From positions 17,558-81,557 of the forward strand of contig CANRJA010000005.1 of assembly GCA_947630825.1 (NCBI GenBank): a stretch of 64,000 nt of DNA, read 5' to 3'. This DNA comes from an uncultured Clostridia bacterium (GTDB taxonomy: Bacteria; Bacillota; Clostridia; Oscillospirales; Ruminococcaceae). The notes below the pieces were generated by a model. The model searched no databases. It was not told where the DNA came from and saw nothing but the letters and a program-made list of their open reading frames with translations. Below, piece after piece: positions 36,780-46,270 of the stretch. How positions within the stretch are numbered: position 1 is the first letter of the stretch; every line of letters starts with the position of its first letter. The translations under genes were made by a program, and so were the position numbers.

Positions 36780-37112
36780 AAAGATCTTCTCAAGTATCCT
36801 CGTCTTACATACGACCAGGGGGTGAACAATTCATTTTACTTTTCAGAAGAGCTTCACAGCACTGACGAAAGTCCAAAAAGTATTGTTGTTTCCGACCGCG
36901 CAACTCTGTTTAATCTTTTGATCGGACTGGACGGATATACTATCTCCTCCGAAATTCTGAGCAGTGATTTGAACGGAACAGATATCTTGGCGATTCCGCT
37001 TAAAAGCGACGAGATAATGGAGGTAGGTTACATACGTTTGTCGGAGCGTCCGCTGAGTAATATCGCTAAAAGATACCTTGAGCTTTTCAGAGATTACATT
37101 GAGGGATTATAG
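36780..37112 (+). pseudogene. C-terminal fragment of a LysR-type regulator
   Basis: From KDLLKYPRLTYDQG onward the frame matches the second half of a LysR substrate-binding domain: NNSFYFSEELHST, IVVSDRATLFNLLIGLDGYT, DILAIPLKSDEIMEVGYI, to the stop at 37110. The HTH domain and first half are absent, and the sequence to the left is the surface-protein debris on the other strand. It is probably the survivor of a deletion that joined two loci. The 37113-37268 gap holds nothing recognisable. Confidence 0.65.
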
Positions 37113-37268
37113 TATTACAAGCTATAAAAAGGCTAAGTGATGCTCTTACCTCTGACGATTTTTCCTGATAAGCAGAATCCTCATCTGCTAATGCTGTCAA
37201 GCGCAAGAATACCAAAAACTGTAACAGGGATAGGTACATATGCATTATAATTGAACCTTATAGTCTCT

Positions 37269-39236
37269 TTAATAAACCCCAAATAATCTAAGCAGCTTTT
37301 GCCAGAAATTAAGTTTTTCTTCCGTATGAGCTATTTCTGTTTCCTTCTCCTTAACTTCAATTTTATTTGTCTTGATTACAAACTGCACAGATGTTACATC
37401 TGTGTTTTTCTTTGATACAAACGAACTGGTTTCACTGTCAGAACCGCTGATTGATGAGATTATACCGTCTATTTTATCATTGATTTTTTTGTTCATTCCT
37501 GAGGTTTCGCTTTTTATTTTATCTGTACCTTCATAAAGATCTCCTGCTCCGTCTGATAACTCTGTTATACCGCTGTATAAGTTTGCAATCCCCCCGTCAA
37601 AAGCCTGTGTTCCCTCAACTAATGAATTGCTTCCGTCTGCAAGGTCGGACGCTCCGCTTTTGATTTTGGAATATCCCTTTACAATTTTTTTAACGCTGCC
37701 TGTATATGATTTGATTCCGTCGTCCAGAGTTTTGTATTGGTTCACCAGAGCTTCAATTCCATCTGACAACTTTGAAATGTTTACAAGCATTTCGCTTAGA
37801 TTGTTTGCCAGTGTGTTTATAGATTTGTCAAATTTATCGTAGTTCGTTTCAAGCTGTTCCAATCCTGCGTAAAGCTCAGAAGCACCACCGGATAAACTGT
37901 TAAAATATTGTTCAGTACCCGAAATCATACCGTTGCTTCCTGTGAGCAAGGTTACAATATCGGTAAGCTGTGATATCTGCGCTTGCAATTCTTCTGCCTG
38001 TTCCTTATACTTTTCATTTCCCTGAATTTTTTCAAGCGTTTCTTTTAACTGAGAAATTTGCTCTGTAAGACTTTGAATTGCCTGTGAGTTTCCTAAAGAG
38101 AGTTTGTCGATATCAAGTCCGTTTGCCGACATTGCAGCTTTGAATTGTGCATATTCAAGATTATCTTTCAGCTTTGATGCACCGTTTTTCAAATTAGTAA
38201 TAGCTGTTTTAATTTGTCCAGATGCAGAGGTCAGTTCCTTTAGCATTTCAGCATCAGCGGAAACAGAGTCAAGAGAAGTCTGGATTTTCTCTAATGCGTT
38301 TTTCACCTGAGCAGAACCGCTCGTGAGATTTTCCGACTGAGAATCAAGCTCGTCAAGTCCGCTTTGAAGCGTATCTATACCCGATGACAGTTCATCAACT
38401 CCTTTGTCGAGACTTTTAGCTCCGCTGCTTAGATTTGATGAATTGCCTTTTAAGGTATTTCCGCCGTCCTTCAACTTATTTGAACCATTGTAAACCTGCT
38501 TTGCACCGTCGTCAAGCTTATCAATTCCGTCGCTTAGGTCGCTTACCTTGTCTGTAATTTCACTGCTGTCGACATCTAAGTCAAGATTCATTTTAATACC
38601 GTTGATTGAAACCGCAGACATTTCAAAATTTCTTACCTTTGCAGTAATCTTCGTATCAATACCCTTATTTGGGAGAATTGTGTATGTAAGCTGTTTGTTG
38701 CTCCCCACATTTGCAATTGTTGCGTCATCAGCGGTTATTTTTGAACATAGTTTGGTGTCAAGTGTAAATGTCGCCTGCAAAGCATAGTTTTCAAAAAAAT
38801 CTGCTTCGCAGTTTTTATTTTTCTCAATTGAAAATTTAATTTCAAGATCTCCGCTTTTCCCTGCGATTTCATCAGTGTTCATCTCAACTCCGTTGAGAAA
38901 ATACTTGATAGATATTACCCAAGGAATCTCAACATCTGTCAAAGTACCCTGCATATATGCCTTTTTAGAATCCGTCGAAAACGTTATTTTATCATTGTCT
39001 ACGGTTATTTCATCACTAGTATTAAGCATTTTTACATTGTCATAATCTCCGTAATCGGTAATATCTCCCCTATTAAAAATGTTAACTGCGTAAACCCCGT
39101 CGACCGAACCGTTAGCGTTTGTCATAATATAAATTACTTCTTCTTTTTTAGAAGACTCCGCCGAAACTGGCAGTGCAGCAGACATCATAATCAATGCTGA
39201 CAGCGTTAAAGAAATTATTTTATTAAAAAGCCTCAT
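37269..39236 (-). CDS. Secreted coiled-coil protein of the MMPL operon (YhgE/Pip-like repeats)
   Basis: The protein has 655 residues. A signal peptide (LFNKIISLTLSALIMMSAAL) is followed by a beta-rich domain (~25-215), then long helical heptad-type repeats of the form xLxDGxxxLxxGxxxL (DKLDDGAKQVYNG, SGAKSLDKGVDELSSGIDTL) up to ~600, as in YhgE/Pip proteins. The C-terminus NFWQKLLRLFGVY may be an amphipathic membrane contact. The start at 39236 is set by GAGGTGATCGTG upstream of MRLFN. It follows the MMPL gene by 13 bases. I infer an extracytoplasmic partner of that transporter. Confidence 0.7.
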   Translation of the reverse strand: MRLFNKIISLTLSALIMMSAALPVSAESSKKEEVIYIMTNANGSVDGVYAVNIFNRGDITDYGDYDNVKMLNTSDEITVDNDKITFSTDSKKAYMQGTLTDVEIPWVISIKYFLNGVEMNTDEIAGKSGDLEIKFSIEKNKNCEADFFENYALQATFTLDTKLCSKITADDATIANVGSNKQLTYTILPNKGIDTKITAKVRNFEMSAVSINGIKMNLDLDVDSSEITDKVSDLSDGIDKLDDGAKQVYNGSNKLKDGGNTLKGNSSNLSSGAKSLDKGVDELSSGIDTLQSGLDELDSQSENLTSGSAQVKNALEKIQTSLDSVSADAEMLKELTSASGQIKTAITNLKNGASKLKDNLEYAQFKAAMSANGLDIDKLSLGNSQAIQSLTEQISQLKETLEKIQGNEKYKEQAEELQAQISQLTDIVTLLTGSNGMISGTEQYFNSLSGGASELYAGLEQLETNYDKFDKSINTLANNLSEMLVNISKLSDGIEALVNQYKTLDDGIKSYTGSVKKIVKGYSKIKSGASDLADGSNSLVEGTQAFDGGIANLYSGITELSDGAGDLYEGTDKIKSETSGMNKKINDKIDGIISSISGSDSETSSFVSKKNTDVTSVQFVIKTNKIEVKEKETEIAHTEEKLNFWQKLLRLFGVY

Positions 39237-39249
39237 CACGATCACCTCA

Positions 39250-41307
39250 TCAATTATTATAAAATTCAATATTTTTAGTTGTTCTTTTAATAACTCCGTC
39301 CAACAAGAAAAGCAGTCCGGGCAGTACAAACATTACTATTGCCAATGAAAACAGCGTTCCTCTGCCGATAAAAAATCCAAGCTGAGCGAGCAGTCCGTGA
39401 GTTGAAAAATGCCCCAGAAGAAATCCTACGACTGTAAGTGCGCTTCCCGACGTGAGAACTGAAACAGTGCACGAAGATATAACACTGAAAATGGCTTGTT
39501 TTTTCGGCATCTGTTGACGAAACTCCATATACCTGTCTGTAAAAAGAATCGCATAGTCTACCGTTGCGCCCAGCTGAATAGAACTGATTATCAGGTAGGC
39601 AATATAGAAAATCGTATTACCGTTAAAATAAGGAATTGATAAATTCAGCCATATAGCTGTTTCAATAGCTGTTACAAGAATTACCGGCAGAGTAATTGAT
39701 TTTAAAGTAAACACAAGGACTATGAAAACCGCCGCTATTGCAATCAAATTGACCTTCATCATATCACTTGTAACTGTATTCATCAAATCGTATGTACTTA
39801 CGCCGTTTCCTGCCAGATAATATTCGCCATTGTAGAAGCTCTCAGCAGTGCTTCTAATTTTCTCAACGAGATTAAATGTATCTTCGCCTTCATAATCGGT
39901 ATCAAGACTTATGACCATACGGCTGTAATTATCTGAAACAAGCATCGGCAGCGTATCATCATCTATATATTCTTCAGGGATTTCCTCGCCTACCGTATCT
40001 ACATATGAAAGAATGTTCGTCACCTGCGGCAGCTTTTTAAGTTCATCTGAAAGCTCCTTTATCTTTGCATTATCACCGTTTGGAACCATAAGTACATATG
40101 TATCGCTTTTTCCGAAGACCTGCTCGATCAATGCGGTATCTGAACCCAGCTTAGTTTTCTTATTAAAAATATGTGCCGAGCCGTAGTAGTAATCATTTGA
40201 GTTAGAAGCCAGAAAAGAAGGAACAATTACAACAACAAATACGCAGACAAAAGGTATCATAACCTTACTTACAAATCTGCCGAACCTTTCAAACTTTGGT
40301 ACAAAAGGTCTATGACGTGTTTTGTCGATAACTCTGTATACCAACAGAATAAAATTCGGCATAAATACAAACACACTTATAAGACTTATTGCCACGCCTT
40401 TTGCGAGAACCAATCCCAAATCAGGACCGATTCTAAATCTCATAAGACAAAGAGCGGCAAAACCTATAACAGTAGTAAGTCCGCTGGAAAGTATTGAACT
40501 TGTGGACTTGCAAAGAGCGTCGACCATAGCGTCTCTTGGATTTGAGAAATCCTTTCTGCTTTCTTCAAAGCGGTGCAGTAAAAAGACGTAGTAATCGAGC
40601 GATACAGCAAGCTGTAAAATCGCTCCTGCCGCATTTGAAACAAATGAAATTTCACCGAAAATAACATTGCTTCCCATATTTATAAGAATGGCAATTCCCA
40701 GACCGATAAGAATAATAATCGGCTCAGCCCACGATAGAGTATTGAGAATCAAAACTGCAAGTACAAAAATAACCGCAATTATTGCAATCTTGTATATTTC
40801 GCTGACGGTGCTTTCAGTAGCTACCGCAGTAGATACCGCCGAGCCCTCCATAGCGTTATCGTTGCCGATAATCTCTCTGATTTTTGAAACGGCGTCAAGG
40901 ATATGTGCTTCCTCTATCGTAACAGAAAATAAAGCGGTATTGTCCTTATAATAGGTTTCCACCGTTTCAGTATCTATAACTTCAAGCGGCTGAGTAATAT
41001 CAACGCTGTCATCAAGCCAAGTCACGCCTGAAACGCCATTTATATCTGCGATCTTGTCCTTATATTCCAACGCTTCAGCAACAGTTACATCTTTGATCAT
41101 TACTCTTGCATTAGGGATTCCGCCGTCAAATTCCTTGTTCATTACATCTATTGAAACTGTCGATTTGCTGTCGCTTGGAAGGTAGTCGTTTATATCGTAG
41201 TTTACCTCAACAAATCCTCTTATCAGTGCGCAAAAAACCGCAAGAATTATAAATACAATCATTACTAACTTTGGCTTTGCAGTTATTCCCTTATATAACT
41301 TTCTCAA
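39250..41307 (-). CDS. MMPL/RND superfamily transporter
   Basis: The protein has 685 residues with two copies of the RND unit: one helix, an extracellular domain, then five helices. The first is seen at VMIVFIILAVFCALI and IIAVIFVLAVLILNT; the second half begins near VMIPFVCVFVVVIV. Motifs such as SLDYYVFLLHRFEE and TVDYAILFTDRYME carry the proton-relay Asp in the equivalent helices. Such proteins export lipids or drugs using the proton gradient. It overlaps the upstream small gene by four bases and is controlled most likely by the divergent TetR gene. Confidence 0.88.
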   Translation of the reverse strand: MRKLYKGITAKPKLVMIVFIILAVFCALIRGFVEVNYDINDYLPSDSKSTVSIDVMNKEFDGGIPNARVMIKDVTVAEALEYKDKIADINGVSGVTWLDDSVDITQPLEVIDTETVETYYKDNTALFSVTIEEAHILDAVSKIREIIGNDNAMEGSAVSTAVATESTVSEIYKIAIIAVIFVLAVLILNTLSWAEPIIILIGLGIAILINMGSNVIFGEISFVSNAAGAILQLAVSLDYYVFLLHRFEESRKDFSNPRDAMVDALCKSTSSILSSGLTTVIGFAALCLMRFRIGPDLGLVLAKGVAISLISVFVFMPNFILLVYRVIDKTRHRPFVPKFERFGRFVSKVMIPFVCVFVVVIVPSFLASNSNDYYYGSAHIFNKKTKLGSDTALIEQVFGKSDTYVLMVPNGDNAKIKELSDELKKLPQVTNILSYVDTVGEEIPEEYIDDDTLPMLVSDNYSRMVISLDTDYEGEDTFNLVEKIRSTAESFYNGEYYLAGNGVSTYDLMNTVTSDMMKVNLIAIAAVFIVLVFTLKSITLPVILVTAIETAIWLNLSIPYFNGNTIFYIAYLIISSIQLGATVDYAILFTDRYMEFRQQMPKKQAIFSVISSCTVSVLTSGSALTVVGFLLGHFSTHGLLAQLGFFIGRGTLFSLAIVMFVLPGLLFLLDGVIKRTTKNIEFYNN

Positions 41308-41627
41308 ATATTATCGCCTACTTTCACAACAGATGTTCCTGTAACAATAAGATTTCGCCCTTCAGCATTGAGCTTAAAGGTAATTGAAATATCGTCCAGA
41401 TACCCCTCGCCATCACAGTCTATATTATTCGTAAGAGTTTTCAAGCGTCCGTGAATTTTAAATTTACCATAGGAATCAATAGTTCCGCTGAAATAATTTT
41501 CATTTTTCATAACTGTTATAACGCACTCTAAATTATCTCCTGCGATTTTTGCAGACATCATTCCTATTTTATTTCCAATGGTAGTATTAAGGACTATATT
41601 GTATTTCAAATGCTTTAGTTCATTCAT
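41304..41627 (-). CDS. Small hypothetical protein, first gene of the MMPL operon
   Basis: The protein has 107 residues and is beta-rich, with no signal or membrane segment (MNELKHLKYNIVLNTTIGNK, GTIDSYGKFKIHGRLKTL). The pattern suggests a small beta-barrel, maybe a lipid- or ligand-binding fold, but no family is recognised. It overlaps the transporter gene by ATGA. Confidence 0.65.
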   Translation of the reverse strand: MNELKHLKYNIVLNTTIGNKIGMMSAKIAGDNLECVITVMKNENYFSGTIDSYGKFKIHGRLKTLTNNIDCDGEGYLDDISITFKLNAEGRNLIVTGTSVVKVGDNI

Positions 41628-41656
41628 TTAACACACCTGCCTTTGGTGTATAATTA

Positions 41657-41686
41657 TAACCATTAAGCCTATAACTTCAATGGTTA
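41657..41686. promoter_or_regulatory. Candidate TetR operator
   Basis: TAACCATT (41657-41664) and AATGGTTA (41679-41686) are perfect inverted half-sites separated by 14 bases in the divergent promoter region, just upstream of the leftward operon. Confidence 0.5.
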
Positions 41687-41754
41687 AATCAGTTCAAATG
41701 TTGAAAAAACGGACAAAAAAGTACATTTGATGGTCAAAATAAACAAATCGTCTA

Positions 41755-41783
41755 TTGAAAAATTTATAGGACAAGTGTATAAT
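41755..41783 (+). promoter_or_regulatory. tetR promoter
   Basis: TTGAAA (41755-41760), a 17-base spacer, TATAAT (41778-41783). Transcription should begin near 41790, so the ATG at 41788 cannot be used and the ATG at 41803 behind GGAGGG is the start. Confidence 0.7.
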
Positions 41784-41802
41784 AAATATGGAGGGACAGA
41801 AA

Positions 41803-42384
41803 ATGAAGCACGAAATTACAACTTTTAATACAAAGAAAACAATAGCGGCTTCTCTCAAAAAATTTATGGAGAAAAAGCCGCTTTCAAAAATAACTGTAAG
41901 TGAAATTGTTGCCGACTGCCAAATTAATCGCAAGACGTTTTACTATCACTTTGAGAATATTCAGGATTTACTCAAATGGATGCTGGAGCAGGAGGCAATA
42001 GAGGTAGTAAAGAACTTCGACCTGCTTTTAGACTACGAGGACGCCATTAATTTTGTTCTTGATTATGTAGAGGAAAACAAGCATATACTTAATTGCGCTT
42101 ATGACTCTATAGGTTCAAACGAACTAAATAGGTTTTTCCACAATGATTTCAACAGCATTGTAATGACTATAATCAATCGCTATGAAGAAATTATGGGTAT
42201 TGAAGTCGATAATAACTTCAGAATATTCATATGTGATTTCTATACTGAAGCTATTGTCGGAATGATTGTAAGGCTGTTAAAAAACAAGCATCCTTACGAC
42301 AGAAAAAAATTAATCGAGTATCTGTCCTTAACGATAAAATCATCATTACCGGCTGTAATAAAAGAGGCGGCGAATAATATTTAG
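41803..42384 (+). CDS. TetR family regulator
   Basis: The protein has 193 residues. The N-terminal helix-turn-helix is typical (KKTIAASLKKFMEKKPLSKI, VSEIVADCQINRKTFYYHF). The rest is helical and ligand-binding (DhaS/Rv-type). Divergent to the MMPL operon, it should repress that operon and perhaps itself. Confidence 0.88.
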   Translation: MKHEITTFNTKKTIAASLKKFMEKKPLSKITVSEIVADCQINRKTFYYHFENIQDLLKWMLEQEAIEVVKNFDLLLDYEDAINFVLDYVEENKHILNCAYDSIGSNELNRFFHNDFNSIVMTIINRYEEIMGIEVDNNFRIFICDFYTEAIVGMIVRLLKNKHPYDRKKLIEYLSLTIKSSLPAVIKEAANNI

Positions 42385-42451
42385 TAATCTTGTGCAAATG
42401 AAAACAATACCAATTTCCACATAAAAACTACATATGCTGAACAATTTGTAC

Positions 42452-42497
42452 AAAAAGCACTGAAACACCCTGCTTTTGGGTTCTCAGTGCTTTTTCA
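42452..42497. terminator. Bidirectional terminator between tetR and GNAT genes
   Basis: AAAAAGCACTGA (42452-42463) pairs with TCAGTGCTTTTT (42484-42495). It serves both convergent genes. Confidence 0.85.
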
Positions 42498-42965
42498 TTT
42501 TTGTTCAGAAGGTTTTTTTCTGTTTTGCGCCTCTTTAAAATAATACTCTATATATTCGGCTTCTTCAAAATCTAAATGCTTATAAAAGCCGGGAGCAGGG
42601 GTTTTATTGCTTGTGAGCAGGGTAATACACTCGATATCGTTTTTCTCAATATGCTTTTCAAGAGCCGATATAAGGCTTTTTCCGATGCCCTCTTTGTGAC
42701 GCTTGTTTGAAACAAAAAGCTCATAAATATAAAGCTCGTCTCCCGACCACCATACCTGTTCGTTTGCAAAAACAGCGCCGATAATTTCACCTGTTTTATC
42801 GTCTTCGTAAACATAACCTACAAAGCGTTTGAGATCGGATATTTCATCTAAATATCTTGTTCCTGTCTTTTCGGTCCACTTGTGGTTCCACGGGTCATTG
42901 TAGTAAACATCTATAAGAAGCTTAACACAGTTTTTCAAGTCTGATTTTTTAAAGGGTCTAACCAT
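42495..42965 (-). CDS. GNAT family N-acetyltransferase
   Basis: The protein has 156 residues. The fold starts MVRPFKKSDLKNCVKLLIDV, with the acetyl-CoA pyrophosphate loop VSNKRHKEGIGKSLISALE and the strand IECITLLTSNKTPAPGFYKH. Acceptor unknown. Single gene with its own terminator. Confidence 0.85.
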   Translation of the reverse strand: MVRPFKKSDLKNCVKLLIDVYYNDPWNHKWTEKTGTRYLDEISDLKRFVGYVYEDDKTGEIIGAVFANEQVWWSGDELYIYELFVSNKRHKEGIGKSLISALEKHIEKNDIECITLLTSNKTPAPGFYKHLDFEEAEYIEYYFKEAQNRKKPSEQK

Positions 42966-43152
42966 AACAGTCTCCTTTGATTTTTGTGTTGTATTATTTT
43001 TGTCTGTATAGTATAATTACATTATAGAAAATAAAATAAATTATGTCAATATTTATACAGAACTGTTATTTTCCTTTTTTGTCACTGGATTTACACAATT
43101 AAATGATAGGGTTAAAATGAAAATACATAAGCCTGTAAAGGAGTAGATTTTT

Positions 43153-43830
43153 ATGTCAAAAATACTTATAGTGGACGATGAAAAGAAGATAAGAGATGTT
43201 GTTCGTGAGTATGCCGAATTTGAGGGCTTTGAAATATTAGAAGCTGAGGACGGCATGGACGCTGTAAAAAAAGTGTCTGACAATGAGGACATTGATATTA
43301 TCATTATGGATATTATGATGCCGAAGCTTGATGGGTATTCTGCTGTTCGTGAGATAAGAAAGACAAGCAGTGTGCCGGTTATTATGCTTTCTGCAAGGGG
43401 AGAGGAGTATGACAAGCTGTTCGGCTTTGAGTTGGGAATTGACGACTATGTAGTAAAGCCGTTCTCGCCTAAAGAGCTTATGGCGAGAATTCGTGCAGTG
43501 ATCAACAGAGTAAGTCCTGTAAACAGTAAAGAGGAAATCGTTAGGTATAAGGGACTTACTATTAACTTTACCGCCCGTGAGGTTATGATAGACGGCGAAA
43601 AAATTTCAATGACCCCAAAGGAATACGACCTCTTGTTTTATCTGGTGAAAAATATGAACATAGCTCTTTCCAGAGATAAGCTGTTAGAAGAAGTCTGGGG
43701 TTATGACTTTTACGGCGACGACAGAACGGTCGATACGCACATTAAAATGCTGAGAAACAGTCTTGGCGAATACAGAAATCTTATTGTAACCTTGAGAGGA
43801 ATGGGATATAAATTTGAAAAAATTGTTTAG
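43153..43830 (+). CDS. OmpR-family response regulator
   Basis: The protein has 225 residues. The receiver has VDDEKKIRDVV, phospho-acceptor Asp in IIIMDIMMPKLDG and Lys in DYVVKPFSPKEL; the winged helix has DDRTVDTHIKMLRNSL. GGAG precedes the ATG. It overlaps the kinase gene by 17 bases. Confidence 0.92.
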   Translation: MSKILIVDDEKKIRDVVREYAEFEGFEILEAEDGMDAVKKVSDNEDIDIIIMDIMMPKLDGYSAVREIRKTSSVPVIMLSARGEEYDKLFGFELGIDDYVVKPFSPKELMARIRAVINRVSPVNSKEEIVRYKGLTINFTAREVMIDGEKISMTPKEYDLLFYLVKNMNIALSRDKLLEEVWGYDFYGDDRTVDTHIKMLRNSLGEYRNLIVTLRGMGYKFEKIV

Positions 43831-45340
43831 CAGAAAAAGCGCTGATAGTAAAACTTATCCTGCAAAAAAACAGAAGAGCCTAGTGACATATATTTGGATA
43901 TGCTTTATGCTGTTTACTATAATTATTTTGTTTTTGCTTTGGTTCTTTCAGTATTTTTTTATTGAGATGTACTATCAGTCAATGAAGGTTAGAGATTTAA
44001 AATCGTGTGCCGAGCAGATTTCTGATAATGCGGATTCTTATGATTTGGACGTTATTATTAACAGCCTTGCTTTTAAAAACAGCGCTACTATACTGATTAC
44101 CGATACACTTGGAAATGTTGAGCACAATGCAAATTACCTTGGCAGGTTTTCATACTTTAATGCAGATGTTGAGACAAAGTTCGGACAGTATATTTATAAA
44201 TTCAGAAACAAGCTATTAAACAGCGGTAAAAAAAGCGTTTCAGAAATATATGAGAACAAAGAAACCGAAAGCAAAGAGCTTTTTTATGTTACAAAGATTG
44301 TAATTAACGGTTCGCCTAAGCTTTTGTTTTTAGAAAGCTCCATCGAGCCTGTAGATTCAACAACTAAAATAATAAAAGAGCAGCTTATTTTTATAACCTT
44401 TATTCTTTTTGAGCTTGCATTCATCATTTCTTTGTTTATATCTAAGAAGATTGCAAGACCTATCGTGAAGATAACCGAATCTGCGGAGGAATTTGCAAAG
44501 GGTAATTATGACGTTAAGTTTGACGGAAAAGGCTACGAGGAGGTTCAGGAGCTTTCAAATGTTCTTAACCACGCAGGACGCGAGGTAAAAAAGGTAACCG
44601 ATTTAAGGCGTGACCTTATTGCGAATGTGTCTCACGACCTTAGAACTCCTCTTACGATGATAAAAGCTTACGCTGAGATGATTAGGGATTTGTCGGGAGA
44701 TAACCCCGAAAAGCGTGCCGAGCATATTCAGGTCATAATAGATGAGTCTGACAGGCTGGCTTTTCTGGTAAACGACATTCTTGAGCTTTCCAAGCTTGAA
44801 AGCTCAAATGCAGAACTTGCGCTTTCTGAGTTTTCAATTTTCGATAAGATGCAGGATGTGCTTTCTAGGTATCAGATTTTAATTGAGCGTGACGGTTATA
44901 ATATCAAGTATTATAAAGACGAGGATAGAATTTGTCTGGCGGACGAAGCAAAAATCGAGCAGGTTTTGTATAATCTGATCAACAATGCTGTCAACTACTG
45001 CGGAGATGATAAGACTGTTATAATACGTCAGATAAATAAAAAAGACAGTGTGAGAATCGAGGTCATAGACCACGGTGAGGGAATTTCCAAAGAGCTTATG
45101 CCTCTTGTCTTTGACAGGTATTACCGCGATAAGAAGGTAGCGAGGGATAAGGTTGGAACAGGAATAGGACTGTCAATTGTTAAGGGTATTCTTAACTCGC
45201 ACGAGTTTCCGTTCGGAGTTTCAAGCGAAGAGGGCAAAGGCTCGATGTTCTGGTTTGAAATGACTAGTACAAGATACGTTCGTAATGAAACTGCGTATGA
45301 TAAAAATAACAAAGATGAAAATAATAAGGATATTAAATAA
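43814..45340 (+). CDS. Sensor histidine kinase
   Basis: The protein has 508 residues and probably starts with TTG at 43814 inside the regulator gene. The first helix is near 25-50, an extracytoplasmic sensor domain covers ~50-185, a second helix lies near 190-212, and a HAMP domain follows. The H-box is NVSHDLRTPLTMIKAYAEMI; ATPase boxes are VLYNLINNAVNYC, DHGEGISKEL and GTGIGLSIVKGIL. The signal is unknown. YmdB-type gene follows by ~30 bases, perhaps cotranscribed. Confidence 0.9.
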   Translation: MKKLFSRKSADSKTYPAKKQKSLVTYIWICFMLFTIIILFLLWFFQYFFIEMYYQSMKVRDLKSCAEQISDNADSYDLDVIINSLAFKNSATILITDTLGNVEHNANYLGRFSYFNADVETKFGQYIYKFRNKLLNSGKKSVSEIYENKETESKELFYVTKIVINGSPKLLFLESSIEPVDSTTKIIKEQLIFITFILFELAFIISLFISKKIARPIVKITESAEEFAKGNYDVKFDGKGYEEVQELSNVLNHAGREVKKVTDLRRDLIANVSHDLRTPLTMIKAYAEMIRDLSGDNPEKRAEHIQVIIDESDRLAFLVNDILELSKLESSNAELALSEFSIFDKMQDVLSRYQILIERDGYNIKYYKDEDRICLADEAKIEQVLYNLINNAVNYCGDDKTVIIRQINKKDSVRIEVIDHGEGISKELMPLVFDRYYRDKKVARDKVGTGIGLSIVKGILNSHEFPFGVSSEEGKGSMFWFEMTSTRYVRNETAYDKNNKDENNKDIK

Positions 45341-45373
45341 TTTGAGTAATCTTTTTTACGATAGGTGAAGTTT

Positions 45374-46141
45374 ATGAGGTTAATGTTTATAGGGGACGTT
45401 GTAGCAAAACAGGGGTGTGATTTTTTAGCAAAGCACATTTATGATTTAAAAAAAGAATATGAAACGGATATACTAGCAATAAACGGTGAAAATTCAGCAA
45501 CCGGAAATGGTATTACAAAAGCGTCTATTGAAATGCTGTTAAACTGCGGCGCAGACGTTATAACAACAGGCAATCACGCTTTTAAGAGAAGGGAATCTGC
45601 TCATTTGTACGATGAGTATGACTTTCTTCTAAGACCTATCAACTATCCTGAAGGAGTTATAGGCAAGGGAATTTATATTCTTGATACCGGCAGAACACAG
45701 ATAGCTTTTATAAACGCCATGGGCGTTATTTATCTTGAGCCTCTTGACAACCCTTTTTCCGCTATTGAAAAGGCGTTGTCAGAAATTTCTACGCCAAATA
45801 TTTTTATTGATTTTCATGCAGAGGCAACGTCAGAGAAGAAATGTATAGGGCATTATTTTACAGGTCGTGTAACAGGAGTTTTTGGAACGCACACTCATGT
45901 TCAGACGGCTGATGAAATGATTTTGGGAGGTCATACAGCTTATATTACCGACGTTGGAATGACAGGTCCCGAGCGGTCTGTGCTGGGTGTTGACAGCGAT
46001 ATTGCAACCTCTAAAATGAGATTTCATTATCCTGTTATGTTTAAAGAGAGCAAAGCGCCTTGCTTTATAAATGGCGTAGTGGTAGATTTTGATGAACATA
46101 CAGGGAAGGCGAGAGATATACAAAGGATCATAAAGCGGTAG
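45374..46141 (+). CDS. YmdB-type metallophosphoesterase (TIGR00282)
   Basis: The protein has 255 residues. Metal motifs are MFIGDVVAKQG, AINGENSATGNGIT, ITTGNHAFK, FIDFHAEATSEK and GTHTHVQTAD. The family dephosphorylates 2',3'-cyclic nucleotides and influences biofilm and motility decisions in Bacillus. Start 45374 follows AGGTG. Confidence 0.9.
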   Translation: MRLMFIGDVVAKQGCDFLAKHIYDLKKEYETDILAINGENSATGNGITKASIEMLLNCGADVITTGNHAFKRRESAHLYDEYDFLLRPINYPEGVIGKGIYILDTGRTQIAFINAMGVIYLEPLDNPFSAIEKALSEISTPNIFIDFHAEATSEKKCIGHYFTGRVTGVFGTHTHVQTADEMILGGHTAYITDVGMTGPERSVLGVDSDIATSKMRFHYPVMFKESKAPCFINGVVVDFDEHTGKARDIQRIIKR

Positions 46142-46270
46142 ACGACAGAAAGATGCAAGTAATTAGAGGTAAGAGGCAAGATATTACTTAATATTTGTCT
46201 CTTGCTTCTAATTTTTTGCTCTGTTGATTATTAACAATTATTTAAAAGGGGTATTGTCATCGGAATCGGT

